The notes under the pieces are model-generated. The model saw only the letters and a program-made list of their open reading frames with translations, ran no database searches and was not told the origin of the DNA. A stretch of DNA of 64,000 nucleotides. Source: Calliopum simillimum. Its lineage: Eukaryota; Arthropoda; Insecta; Diptera; Lauxaniidae. Every line of letters starts with the position of its first letter. Within the stretch, counting starts at the first letter, position 1. The translations under genes and the position numbers were made by a program. The stretch spans positions 1,488,001-1,552,000 of the forward strand of contig OX638368.1 of assembly GCA_951812925.1 (NCBI GenBank). The letters run 5' to 3'. Positions 11,594 to 23,680 of the stretch are shown here, in pieces.

Positions 11594-13228
11594 AATGTTT
11601 ATACTCTTGGTGAGCGATGTTTCGTTACATTCGTAGTCTTATTACTCTACTTAAAATAAATTCTTTCAATGTATCGATATTTTCAGCTCAAAAATAGAAA
11701 AAAAAATGTCGAGCATTAATATTAGTTATTGGTTCATTCCTTAACTACTACAGCCGTGCAAACAAATACTTATGTATACATATGTGATGTTGCCATGTAT
11801 GTATGTATGTGCACGTGTTTGTGTATGCTGATAACTGTCATTAAGGCAAGCAAAGACAAATTACGAATATTGAAATTTATTGCCTCCACCACTCAGCATA
11901 AGCCGCCATCACACACACCCCAGGATTATCGGATAGGAGTGTCCAGTTAAGCGCTGCTCTCAGCTTTATATGTATGCTCTGACTCTTTGTTCGGTCGTTA
12001 CTTGCTAATGTCTGTGTGCAATTTGTTTTATGTTTATTTGGATATTTTTTTTTTGTTTTTGTCCTCCGTTTCACCTCCCTTTTGTTTTTTCTCTCAGAGC
12101 AGCAGAGTCACTTAACTGCTGTTATCCTCTTACCATTGCCTTCATTTGTTATCCTGGTCATATATAAAATTTTATTGGTCTGGCTGCTATGGTTATGCGG
12201 ACATATGTTGAAGTATTTCTAAAGTTGCTCTGTAAAGTGTCCCATTGCATATGTGTGTGTGTGTGCATATATATATGTATCTATTAAGTGTGAGCATCTG
12301 TGGATACTTATTTATTAGTTGTGCTAATGAATAAAATGTGCACAAGGTGTATGTCATTATGGTCCTTTATGTGAAGTTAAAAGTTTGCTACAACATGTGT
12401 GCAAGTTGAAGGTTTTCTCCATTTTTCTCCTAAATTCTATTTAATTATAAAAATTTGGCTTGTATAATTTTTGCAAGAAAAAAGTAGTTTATAAAAATCT
12501 AAGATCTTCAATAAGTTTCATATATTAGCCATTCCATGCCTAGCGTAACAAGAATTGACACACACGCTTCGATTTTGTTTTATACCATTTTTGTATTGGA
12601 TTCAAATGAAAAATAGTTTTGTCTTTTTAAAAAAAAAAAAAAAATATCTTAGAAGATCTAAAAAGTAAGTCGTGAAGCGTTTTTATTATTCCAAGTACTA
12701 CAAAAGTATATACTTTTTTTTCCATAAAGCGCAAAACTTACTTTGTACTTAAGTAGATCAATAAACATTTTTTCTAATTTGAGTACTCAAATAGTACTAA
12801 ATTTAGTACTTCTCCTGTTTATAGCCTGATTCAATACCTCTCCAAAAATGGCCTGAACTTTAAATTCGGTCAAGAATTGTCCTAGTTGTGAGCAATTATG
12901 TGGTGGAATCGCAAATTTTTTTTTTTTTCTTATGACCATTTACTTCAAGAACGGCACAACTCAAAAAACGTAAATTTTGAGCTAATGATCCAGAATTATT
13001 TGTTATGTATTGTGTAAAAATTTCATATTAATATCTATACCGTTTGAGAAGAAAATAAGTTTTTCAATTGAAAACTTTAAACGTATTTTCTGAAAAATCG
13101 AGTTTTTTGACTTTGGAGCCATATGATTTTTCACTCCACGGTGTCGCTAGCTTATTTTGAAGACAAAGAATAGTACAAAGCGATACATTTAGTAGGAAAA
13201 AGCAAAACAATTTGGTGCGTCCCCTATA
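11594..13228. other. Gene-free stretch with simple repeats
   Basis: No supported gene. GT and AT dinucleotide runs lie at about 12249-12280. The last part (about 13060-13228) is a copy of a dispersed repeat whose other copy lies around 23520-23600 in the opposite orientation; the MITE at 13229 is inserted in it. Confidence 0.5.
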
Positions 13229-13622
13229 TCGCCGGTACTTACGAAGAAAATTTTCCAACCGAAAGTTGCGGCGAAGAAAATCTGTTTTTTGAAATTGCGG
13301 CGAAAAAAATCTTTTTTGTAATATGCGGACAAGAAAATCACTTTTTATAAAATGCGGAGAAGAAAATCACTTTTTACAAAATGCGGCGAAAAAAATCTCT
13401 TTATTTATTTTATTTTTTCAGAGAAATTTTTCCTATTCCTTTTTTCGAAAAAATTTGATTTTTTACGCTGCATTTTTAAAAAAGAGATTTTTTTCGCCGC
13501 ATTTTGTAATAAGTTATTTTCTTCTCCGCATTTTATATAAAGTGATTTTCTTGTCCGCATATTACAAAAAAGATTTTCTTCTCCGCATTTAGAGAAGAGA
13601 TAGTTTTCGTAAGCACCGGCGA
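13229..13622. mobile_element. 394-bp palindromic MITE with TA duplication
   Basis: The termini TCGCCGGTACTTACGAA and, reverse-complemented from the right, TCGCCGGTGCTTACGAA are bounded by TA on both sides (13227-13228, 13623-13624). The inside is a hairpin made of units of about 30 bp with the word ATGCGG(C/A)GAAGAAAATC, inverted around about 13435. The related repeat at about 23560-23575 reads straight through the join, with one TA where this copy has two: an empty site. A Tc1/mariner-type MITE is the best reading. Open frames at 13323-13592 and 13352-13540 lie in the repeat units and are not genes. Confidence 0.8.
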
Positions 13623-13659
13623 TATAACCTCAAAATCGTGTTTTTAAACTTTAGGGTTA

Positions 13660-13905
13660 AAACATCACGGTGATTATCAAAAATATTCAAAAAAAAACCA
13701 TCCATAAAAAACATCCAAAGAAAACATTCAAAAATGAAAACATCCAATAAAAAAATGTCCAACAGTCATTTTCCATTAAAATAATTGAACCCAATTTAAT
13801 AAAATTGGTGATTTTTTATTTTTGGGCATTTTTTGGTTGGATATTATTTTTATTGGATGTTTTAATTTTTGGATGTTTTGAATTTTTTCAAAAATACCGT
13901 TTTTT
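13660..13905. repeat. Inverted repeat of AACATCCAA units
   Basis: About 100 bp of degenerate AAAACATCCAAAAA units on the left face their reverse complement (TTTTTGGATGTTTT) at about 13830-13905. It could fold as a hairpin. No terminal motif or target duplication is visible. Confidence 0.5.
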
Positions 13906-15221
13906 AACCTATTTTGGGAGCGTGGCACCTACTTGCTATTTTAAAAATTATTGAATAAGCTATAAAAAGAAAGTCGAAGTTTCCGCAAACTATTAATTAA
14001 ACCCCATCCCGGAGAAACGTCAGGTGTTCAACACCACTCTCAAGCACGAAATCATCTCTCAATTCGAGATATGGCTCTTTAACTTTAACTGCTTTGAAAA
14101 AATAAGGTGTGGAAACTTTGAATACTTAACAATCTTTAGAAATTTTATCAAGACCCAGCTCGAGACTTAATGCCTTAGACCAAGCCCAAAACTCAATATC
14201 AAACCAAGATCAAGACTCAATGTCCAAGACCGAGATTGCTATGGTCTTGGTATTGTTCTTGGTTCGCTCATCACAACCTTTAATTATGGAAATTATCATG
14301 ACTTTGCTTTTATGAAACATTAAGCTTAATTTAATAAACACTCGAACTCGTGCAATAACATGTGAGAAAATACAAATATGATAAGTAGCTTAATATCTTG
14401 CTGCATACTGCCTTTTACAATAACACATTGCCATAAATCATATACATAAGTAAAAACATAAAAATCCTGAACATAAATGAATACACTCTGGTGAATTTAT
14501 GTTAAACAGGTGAAACAGGATACGCACAACAATTTTAGCTTACAAATTTAATTTAAGTCACATCCTGTTTCCTGTGTTAATATGTAGGCAACAACAACGG
14601 CTACAACATCAGTGACATTTAAATAAAATAAATTATTATTTGTTGTTGTTGTTGTTCATTATTATAACATATTATTCAAAGATGACAAAAACAGGTATGG
14701 AGTATCCCAATAAAATTTATAAAAAAAACTATCAGCCATTGTTTTATGTGGTCTGTCATGCCACAGTGCTAACAATAAAAACACGAAAATATCAACATCC
14801 TGAATACAAACACACACGTATAAATAAAAATAGGAACAAAGCAAACAAATTCAACCGGAAAATAATGATTTATGTATGTTCGTCTCATTGTATGTGTGCA
14901 AATGTAAAAACTAATGTATTGTTATTAACCTGACATAATAAATGAGACATTAAGGGGTTATTATTTGAAATTTTACAATTTAAAAAAAATATTTTAATTA
15001 TATTTATGTGTAAAATGCTAATAACTTTCAAAATTATAACAAAACTTAGCGAGTATCTCGCTTAAGGCAAAAAATAATAAAAAATAAAGAATTTGTTTTT
15101 TATCCGCAATGATCTCAGCTTCATTTTGACATCCAAATCTTAGATACAAAACAAATTTCCGACTGACCAATTTTAGCTTAAAGAACAATACTTGTTTAAA
15201 TGGACGATTTTGAGATCGAGA
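13906..15221. other. Gene-free stretch
   Basis: No supported gene. A degenerate run of CAAGACC-like words lies at about 14150-14265, and a TTG run at about 14640-14655. The word GGGAGCGTGGCACC near 13916 belongs to the dispersed repeat described at 39590 and 52016. Confidence 0.45.
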
Positions 15222-15608
15222 TATTCAGGCATGTAGTGAAATCCAACTGATTTCAAATAATTTTCATTTAGAAGGCTTCTTGATGACGGTGAGCCGAAGG
15301 ATAAAAAGTATAGGCATCTCTTTCGTGAAGAATTGCAGTTTCTACAAATAATATTGCTTTGCATTAACGAAAAAATAACCGTATAGGAAATATTCTTAAA
15401 AAATCGCAAAAAGGTCTAAAACTCAATTTTATTGAATATTTCCTATACGGTTATTTTTTCGTTAATACAAATCAGTATTATTTGGCTGTAATTCGCCACA
15501 AAAGAGATTGTAATACTTTTTATCCTTCGACTCATCGTTTTGATCAAAAAGCCTCCTAAATGCAAAATAAATGAAATCACTCGGATTTCATCAAATGTCT
15601 GATTATTT
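15222..15608. repeat. Palindrome with ~190-bp arms
   Basis: The left arm (15222 to about 15405) is matched in inverse by about 15425-15608. The best-preserved block is AACGAAAAAATAACCGTATA at the inner ends, and CGAAGGATAAAAAGTAT further out. The loop is only about 25 bp. It is probably a non-autonomous foldback element. A solo LTR sits directly against its right end. Confidence 0.6.
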
Positions 15609-15620
15609 TTTTTATACTAC

Positions 15621-16089
15621 TGTTTACGTCCAACGTAAACAGTGTGCATCCTGCATATCTGCCTGCCTTGGTGACCCGCCGCACAGCGCTGCTGTCGTTT
15701 ACTCGTTGTACGAACAACGAGTAAAAATGACAAGCAAAAATTCTAATTCTAATCGAATTAACGCAAGTCAGCGAACCCTACCAGAAGTTAAAACATAAAT
15801 TCAAATTAAACAAATAAAACAACAACCCACAAAGAAGTCACCAAACCCAAAGCTACGTGCAAGAAGACATCACACAACGGTGGACAAAAGACATCGTTGG
15901 ACAGATTCTGGAACACGAAATCACAAATATACTCACCTAAACAAATCTATCGTAAAGTATAGAGAAATATTGTATTTTGATTTGGAAGTATTTTTATATT
16001 TCAACACCCAATTTGTTTTTTTATTAATTATAATAAAACCCTTAAAATTGAATTTAGTGTGTTCGTCTATTTCACCCGCTGAATAAACA
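15621..16089. mobile_element. Solo LTR, 469 bp, with 5-bp target duplication
   Basis: The block starts TGTTTACG and ends AATAAACA, giving perfect 6-bp terminal inverted repeats TGTTTA/TAAACA. ACTAC stands on both sides (15616-15620 and 16090-16094). An AATAAA lies at about 16032, consistent with an LTR polyadenylation region. No internal element sequence follows, so this is a solo LTR left by LTR-LTR recombination. The 5-bp duplication fits Copia or BEL/Pao better than gypsy. The two small open frames in and around it are not genes. Confidence 0.7.
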
Positions 16090-16224
16090 ACTACTTTTAC
16101 CCTAGTTTAGGTTAGGTTTAAGGGGCAGCTTCATTGCCACACATAGACTTAAAATTAACATAGTTATACCACATCATCCCGGACTTTGAGTCACGTAAAT
16201 GTAAACAGAATAAATGGTTTTCAG

Positions 16225-16405
16225 CCCATCAGGCTTAAGACCAAAGGCTTCAGAAGCCAATGTGAAATCTTTAAATGGTCCAAGGCCAACTTCAAAAAGT
16301 TCGTCAAGACTATTAAAAAACTTTCAAATTTAGTTTTGCTATGCGCCGGCCAATGACACAATACATGTTCCAAGTTCTCCTTTTCGTCATCTTCATAATA
16401 ACATC
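16225..16405 (-). pseudogene. C-terminal relic of a LINE polyprotein
   Basis: Read on the minus strand, the stretch translates to about 60 residues with the motif C-Y-Y-E-D-D-E-K-E-N-L-E-H-V-L-C-H-W-P-A before a stop. This matches the Cys/His motif of the form C..E..E...H.LC.CPA found at the C-terminus of R1/I/LOA-type LINE polyproteins. I see no intact reverse transcriptase next to it, so it is a fragment. The clade is uncertain. Confidence 0.45.
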
Positions 16406-16420
16406 TTCAAATATAACATT

Positions 16421-18572
16421 ATATTACTGTAAAGGAAGTGATACGTTCAAGGGTTCGTCTTCGAGAAGTACGCCCACTTTTGTCTGTTCAAAAGCATTTT
16501 TGATATCATAATAAAATATAAATAATGCAAGACAAAATTTTGCGGAAAACGGCGATGAGCGACCCCTAATGATCTTCAAAAAATTTGAAAAAGTTTTCAA
16601 CTCACTTTCTTGACACTCTCTTTCAGATTAATGTGGGCAATCTTGGAATTTTCAAAAATCGCTTTTTTCTTATTTATTTTTGATTAAGGAACTGGAATCA
16701 CTCGTTTTATTCGCCAAATATAACTCAAAAGGTTTGTATGCGTCATCAAAAAAAAGGAGCTACAGCAAGGACCATATTGGCCGCAGCCAACACTTTAACC
16801 CTTTCGAACCGAAAAAAAAAAACTGTGCGGTATACTAAATTTAAGTAAAATTTTTGACAATCTCCTAATTCAAATTTTAGCCACCAAAGGCGCTTCCGGT
16901 CTATACTTCCAATAGATCTTGTTGATTTGAGTCTTTGGGTTATAATGTGAGTGATTAAAAGACAAAATAGTGGTTAAAGAAAAAATCTTCAAAAAATAAA
17001 TGCACAGAATGATTCCTTTGTGTTTTTTTAAAAAGCATATATCTACTTCACAATTAATCACGTGCTTTGTAAATATTAAATATGATTCAGAAGGTCTTCT
17101 GAAGATTGTCGCTTTGACTGCAAATAACGTTTTTCAAAAAATAGTTTCCTGTTTTTGATCGTATTATTGGCATTTTTTAGCCATATCCTGCACTGCCATT
17201 TCCTTGTTGATACTCAAATGAACTGACCACACTGCAAATGTTAAGTGCAAAAGGAACAATACAAATACAATAACATGGATAAACACAACTGCACAAAACA
17301 CTTGCACCATTTCACTGTTATGCCATCAAAGGAGCAGCATATGAGTACAGTGGGCTAAGGGGGAAATACAGGTAACTTCGTTCATTAAAAAATGACACGT
17401 GCGATGCTTTTGTAGGACAAGTAATACGGATGTAAATTAAGTTGATTAATTTCTCTTCTTTTAATTTTCATTTTCATTTTTGTATTTTATCAACGTTATT
17501 TTGTTGAAATGTCAGTCAAGTCATGCTGCTGTCAAATGTCAGTGTTTGTGATATGAATGGAATAATTGCATTCTAAAAGTAATCGTGTTATTATGCTATG
17601 AGTACCTGCTGTATAGAAAGTGAATTTTAAAAACAAATAAAATTAAAATTTAACTTGATTGTTTATTACAATACATACACAAACATACATAAAAACATAT
17701 GCATGTATTGCAAATTGGAATAATCGAATTATTTCATGTCAAAGTTAACAATGAGAATGAACTTTTTAAAACCTATTGCTATGTGATACACCCTTAAGAG
17801 ATAATGTATCAGGTCAAACACTGATTCACGATAAATATTGAAGTATTTAACCTTAGACATTCGTAAATTTTAAATATCATAGATATTACCTTGGAAAAAA
17901 TAACATTCGAAAAAATTAGGTTAAGGCAGATAAGCCCAACAAGCACAGACTACTAATATATACTTATTCAGTTATACGTATTAAGCAACCTAAGATAAAT
18001 AGCTCAGACAGACTTTTGGCGATTTAAAAAAATTTCATGTATCCCAAATTTTGTTTACGGAATTTTGTTCAACATTGTATTTGAACATGTTTTCAACAAA
18101 AAATTTCAAAATCCTTAGAGCACTGCGTTTTTTATTTGAGATTGTATCGAATTTTTTTATTTTGGTTTTTCATAAGCTCACTAGCAAAAATAAAATTACG
18201 ATTCTTTTGACCAAACCTTTGTATTCCGAAGTTTTTTTTACGCTGCTTTTGAATTTGGAATCAGAATTGCTCTATCGCTTATTGTTCTTGAGATGTTCTA
18301 AAAACACCGTTTTTCGATATTTTGAAATTATATAACGGAACTAACTAAATACATACACTAAGGGTCATTTATTTTATCGCTTCGTAGTGCTACTCCTATC
18401 TCCATACCAATTTTTGTAAAAACCGATGCAGTGGTTTAGCTGTGGGAGCGTATTTTCCATTTAGAGGAGTGACACCGCCCACTTTTTAAAAATCATATAA
18501 ACCTCCTCACAACCTTCTCAAAAAAAAAAAAAAAAAAATACAAGCAAATAGGTTAAGATTTATGCATAGAAA
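16421..18572. other. Gene-free stretch
   Basis: No supported gene. The plus-strand frame at 18051-18335 is low-complexity. At 18361-18480 a copy of the dispersed repeat with the word GACACCGCCCACTTTTT is present. Confidence 0.45.
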
Positions 18573-18811
18573 CAGGCATGTTCTGAAATCCGATATACTT
18601 CGGAATTGGAATGAAAGCAATTTTCAAGAGCTCTGCATTCGAACAAATAAGATGGAATCGGATTTGTCTTTCAACAAATAAAATTTGCTAATGTTTCTTT
18701 TTCGATTTACCGAAACATAAATCTGATTTGATGTTCATTATCGAAATGCGGAACTCTTGAAAATTGCTTTCATTCCGATTCCGAAGTGAATCGGATTTCA
18801 GAACATACCTG
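18573..18811. mobile_element. 239-bp MITE with ~70-bp terminal inverted repeats
   Basis: The left arm begins CAGGCATGTTCTGAAATC and the right arm, reverse-complemented, begins CAGGTATGTTCTGAAATC. The arms then stay nearly identical for about 70 bp (AATGAAAGCAATTTTCAAGAG is in both). The centre is about 100 bp. CAGG-type ends recall hAT elements, but I find no 8-bp target duplication, so the family stays open. Confidence 0.7.
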
Positions 18812-18937
18812 ATTGTTTTTTTGCCAGCTTTATTTTTAGGGTAGCATATTGCAGAGACAAAAAATATACAGATATAATTCAGAGTCGCATTTGAAGAAAA
18901 GGGTTAATACTTTGAGGTGCCATATCAGGTGTTACGC

Positions 18938-19215
18938 GTGGCACATGAAAGAGATAATCCAACTAAATTGCATTCAAATACTAAAGACTATAAGTGCCTC
19001 CTCTAAGCTAAAATTAGATGAACCCGGACAAAAGGGCACCTCCTGTATAAGGAAATGCTTCGAAACGCTATACTGAAAACGTTTTCTGAGATAATCCAAC
19101 CAAATTTCACTCCGACACTAAGAACTATAAATGCAAGCTCTGAGCAAAAACTGGGTGAACTCGAACAAGAATGCGTGGCACCTCCTATATTAGTAAAATT
19201 TTCAAAACACTGCAG
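18938..19215. repeat. Two-unit tandem repeat, ~137-bp period
   Basis: GAGATAATCCAAC starts at about 18951 and 19088 and is followed in both units by similar text (ACTATAA, GGGCACCTCC or GTGGCACCTCC). Copies are perhaps 70-75% alike. The opposed open frames at 19003-19272 and 19055-19294 lie in this repeat and are not credible genes. Confidence 0.55.
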
Positions 19216-20703
19216 TGTGGGGTATTTGTTTTTTGGCCAGGTCAAAAGGTTTAGAGGAGGAGTAGTGCACAAAATTTTACTTTTTCAAATGTGAGCGGTG
19301 CCACACCCTTAAATGGAAAATATTCTCAATGCCTAGGTTTTAAATGAATTTTGCTACGGGGATAGGGTGGGTGTACACTATGAAACAATAATATGAGATT
19401 TATAATTTTAAGTGGGCGATGCTTTAGACTTTGTTTGCTTATGTTTACAGTTGCATGGCCTTTTAAGTCTAATCGAAATGGTCGAATTTCGGCAAGAAGA
19501 ACTCCAGTTTTAAGAAAACGTCAAATCCAAACACACTATTTTTTTTGCTTTTTTGGGTTTCTTATTTCGCGTCGAATTTCATGATGTGATAACTTCGTAA
19601 CTTTCTTGCTGACATATTTGTCTCTTCACTTTTTCCAAAAGATCATCAATTTCAGAAACTTTAAATGGATATTTTAGTAAAGTTTTCGAAAGCGTCCTAA
19701 AGCATACTTTTTCTGCTCATTTAACTGTAACAATAATAATAAAAATATATGTTTATGTGTAGTGTACCTTGTCAAATAAGTAGTTACACATCACATTTCA
19801 TGTGAAATGATTGATTTGTGATGTTTTCCACGTAAAATGAACTTAATTCTTCCTCTTTTTTTTAATTTAGTGATTTAGTGCCTTGGTGCTCTAGCATTGT
19901 TGTTGGTGATGCCGCCTGCATCTACTGTTTTATTTTTGATTTTGCAATTTCCAATTCCAATGATGTCACAATCAATTGAAATACAAATAATGAATTTCAA
20001 TTTGATGCGGTGAAATGCGCCAATGAATTGGAGTGAATGAAGTGGAGTAAAACAACAGGCAGACACAGCAACAAATCGAATTTAAAACAAAAAAACAGGG
20101 TTACGTATACGCTATGCTCCATGCTCATATACATTAGAGACGTATGTTCAGTGTTGCATACCAGGACATGCACAAACAGTGTTGCATGTTTGCTATGCTA
20201 TTCAAATGCTTATGCGAATGTTTCGTGTAGAATATTTTAACTTTTTTTAGAATGCTTATACTTAAAAGGTAGAAAAAAAGAAATCAAAATAAAGAGAACA
20301 GAAATATATCTAATACGAAAATCTTCTTCGTTTTGTGCCAACTTGATGGTTCTCATTATTTTCTACTTTAAATCGACTAATTTATAGCTATTTATCAAAA
20401 GCTATTTATCGTTGTACTTTTGAAAAGTAAAAATAATTTCCCGGTACTTTTGAAAATTTTAAAAATTTTCCAGAAGGGATAATTTAAATATATATTGCAA
20501 ACTATGTAACTATTTAACATTTTGAATACTAAATGTGTTTTAAGTAGAGATGGGATTTCAAAGGCAGCGGTACCGGTTTCGGAAAGTGATGAGTGTACTA
20601 CTGTTGAATAGTTTAGTTATTAAAGGCTATAATACATTTTTTTTTAATGAAAACCTTATGAATCAGAATTTTTTTTTTTTTTTATTCAGATATCCAGAAA
20701 AAT
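19216..20703. other. Gene-free stretch
   Basis: No supported gene. The word GGTGCCACACCC near 19301 belongs to the dispersed GCCACGCCCAC-type repeat. The rest is AT-rich unique-looking DNA. Confidence 0.45.
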
Positions 20704-20795
20704 CCACTTTTTTGCATTTGATATGACGATAAATACAAATTCACGTTGACCACTTTTTTGCATTTGATATGACGATAAATACAAATTCACGTTTC
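20704..20795. repeat. Exact 46-bp tandem duplication
   Basis: Two adjacent copies beginning CCACTTTTTTGCATTTGAT (20704 and 20750) are identical over practically the whole unit. That they have not diverged suggests a recent duplication. Confidence 0.85.
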
Positions 20796-22120
20796 ACTAT
20801 ATGATAATGGAATAGAAGCAGCTAAGTAAATACGAGCACTAGAAGTCCTTTTGTCTTTTTGATTTGAGTTTTGACCAATTACCTTGGACTTCATGAAATA
20901 TAATTTTTGTTTTTTATGATTTTTTTTTTTTTTTTTTTTTTTTGCGTTCTTTTTTCCCCGTGATGATGGACAATTTTTCATAGATGTAATAAATTGCTTT
21001 ACAGCGTCGACATTACAAAAAGGCGAAAATAATTTTTGATAGAATCTCAAAATTGCGCTCATGTATTATTTTATGTTAATTTTGCGTAGGCTTTGCCTCT
21101 CCTACCTTTCGGCACAGATATAAAAAAAAAGATATTCATTTGACATTGTTTTGTGGTACTCGTATTTTGTACGTTTTTATTTCAGTCGCAGTTGCCATGG
21201 CTAATGGTATGCTGTTTGGCGCATACTAATGTCGCCTACGGCAAAAAGTCAGTCAGTTCATTTGTCAAATTTAATGATGAAAATTTAGCGTGAGAAATTT
21301 ACGCGTGAATAAGCAACACACAATTTAAATTGAGTAGTTTATGAAGTAAATTGATGATGCTCTTAAAAATGATAAAAAAAATTAGATACTTGCTGTTTAA
21401 GTCTGGAAATTCTAAGAAAGCTATTAAAAATACAGCAGATGAATTCATGTGCAAGCCAATAAAGTTATAAAGAAGTGCTAAATCCCTATAGTATTCGAAC
21501 ATTTCGAATACCTAGAGCTTTTAAAGTAGTGGACAGCAGTCTGTTGAATTCAAATCAAACTGTCGAGAACTCAAAAAAAAGGTATCAAATTACTCGTGGA
21601 TATTTACCGAATAAGAAAAAATATTTTTAAAATGGGTACATCTCAATAAAACAAAAATAGTCGTGTACTGTCGGTGTTGAATCCGAAAGTGATCTCAAAA
21701 TTTCTCTAACACTCATGATTTTTGAGTTGTTCCAACTTAAAATTTCATAAACACGATTTTTCAGTTTGCTTATATTATGGACTGGGCCAACTCTTTTTAT
21801 TTGAACTTAACGCACTGCAATCAAACCAGTACTGAATTGGCTTACAACATAATAACAACTTAAATAGTGATCATTGCGATATTAAAATTTTAATCTATAA
21901 ACTACCATATGGATAAATGTGTAAGTTTTTGCATTCAAATGGAATTCTTTACTCTGTTCTGCTTTATTTCTATTCGTTTCCGGTTTTTTTACCTGAGTTA
22001 ATTTTATTAATAATTTTTTTAATATTTTACTTTACAAATAAGTTTAATATGATTTTGTTTTTGAAAAAAATTTCCATTCTTAAAAATTTCTTCAAATAAA
22101 ATACAACTTTGTGATATATG
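20796..22120. other. Gene-free stretch
   Basis: No supported gene. The text at about 21665-21770 (GTCGGTGTTGAATCCG, TGATTTTTGAG) is similar to 23465-23550, so both are copies of one old dispersed repeat. Confidence 0.45.
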
Positions 22121-23192
22121 TGGGGGAAGAGTAACAGGTATGGGCACCTTTTTGCTTTCGACTCATACCTTTTGACCAAATGTTTATTATGCTGACATAT
22201 AAGTTCAATTGGAAAGAGACCTTAGCTGACTACTGGTGAAGAAAGTAAATTGTTTTCCTAAGTTGGAAAAATTATATAAAAAAAAATGAAGTGATCAAAA
22301 ATTTTGGTTCGGTTGTGGGCCCCCTTAGAAAATCGGCTGAAAATGGGAAACTATGAAGTAAAACGCAATCAAATGGAGAAGAAAGCAAAATTAATTTATT
22401 TTGGAAATATTGACTTACACAAACTCAACAAGCTCTACTCAACGGTTTCAACAAAATCAGCGTAACTGAAAACGTCTGGATCGAATGGCATCATGCCTGT
22501 TGCCCTGAAACCAGACTTGATTGTCTTCAGCGTCAATGCCAGATCAATTGTTGTGCAGACTAAGCCGGTTAGGTGATGTAATTTCTAGGCCTTGTTCGCA
22601 TTGCTCATTTTTTAAGCATGAATTTTTTATACCAATCCAACGAGATTTTTTTTTGGTATGCCACCTTACCACTCACACTTAATAAAAACAACTTTGTTTG
22701 TGCTTATTGGTTCTTTCCTATCCACTAAAAAAGTTTAAAAAGGCATAGGAACACCATTTAAATCAGCAATATTGTCATCCCCGACAATATTAAAGTAAAA
22801 CACACGCTTAACATAAAAAAGAGGGGCGCCCACACTTGACTTTGACAGCCACTTTGAAAAGCAAAAAAGGCAAAACTGCGTTGTATTAACTTTTGGTTGC
22901 ATTCGGTTTTGAATCACAAAATATAGTAAATTTACTGCATAAATAAAGAGTGCGTTCAGTTTTTCGATTGATTCACTTCGATTTATCGCACTTGGAAAAT
23001 TATTAAAAAAAACCTTTGGGTTGACTTTCACTAATGCAAAAATTCTTAACTCTCAACACAAAGCAAAAGCGTCCCTTTGCTGTGGTTAATGCACAAAAAT
23101 TTCGTGCTGGCATAACACGCGCTTAACATTTGTCAAAAGTTACGGATGGTGCCCACACCCGAACCATGCCCGCAGCTGGCACTTTTCCCCTA
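22121..23192 (-). mobile_element. Decayed pogo-like DNA transposon
   Basis: The left end (GGGGGAAGAGTAACAGGTAT, 22122) and the right end reverse-complemented (GGGGAAAAGTGCCAGC, 23190) align over roughly 80 bp, including CCTTTTGACCAAATGTT near 22168 and ACTTTTGACAAATGTT on the other side. TA follows the right end. Inside, on the minus strand, lies the C-terminus of a DDE_1-type transposase. The arms are well diverged, so this is an old non-functional copy. Confidence 0.5.
22435..22590 (-). pseudogene. DDE_1 (pogo/jerky-type) transposase C-terminal fragment
   Basis: The minus strand encodes SGFRATGMMPFDPDVFS followed by a short acidic tail and a stop. The pattern G-F-R-A-T-G-x-x-P-F-x-P is the hallmark of the end of DDE_1 transposases (pogo, Tigger, jerky relatives). 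About 40 residues are readable; farther upstream the frame closes. No DDE catalytic residues are left. Confidence 0.6.
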
Positions 23193-23680
23193 TTTAAATT
23201 AAATTTAGAGATCCCAATAGATAATTCAATTACTTCTCGACTTTCTGCAATTCAAAAACCATATATAATAATATTCTTACGTACTGAGCACACCTAACCT
23301 TTATCAGATAATGATACGGTTCAAGGCATCTTAATCCAGCTAATTCATAGTTTCAAAATCTTTTCCAATTGAAATCATTGCGGATCATTTTTTGAAATGA
23401 AGTCGAAAAACGGTATATTTGAAAAAAAAAAAACAAAACAAACCAAAGCCGTTTTCATTGTATTTGTCGGTGCTGAATCGGAATTCAGTCTCAAAATTAC
23501 TATATAACTTATGGTTTTTGAGATATTCTTTCATTGAAGTTCAAAAACATGATATTTGAGGTTATATAGAGGGCGCACGAAATTGTTTTGCTTAGTGCAG
23601 TGTAGTGAAAAATTATATGAGAATCCACTTGCGATTTTTTTATGAATCCTTTTAAAGTGGTCATACTTTTTTAAGAAAAA
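23193..23680. other. Dispersed repeat copy with the empty site of the 13229 MITE
   Basis: At about 23560-23600 the text GGTTATATAGAGGGCGCAC and the following GAAATTGTTTTGC is the inverse of the sequence on both sides of the MITE at 13229-13622, without the MITE. No gene is visible. Confidence 0.6.

Noticed and set aside
13323..13592. Overlapping open frames with Arg/Lys/Phe-rich repeated residues
   Set aside because: They lie entirely inside the palindromic MITE and mirror its repeat units.
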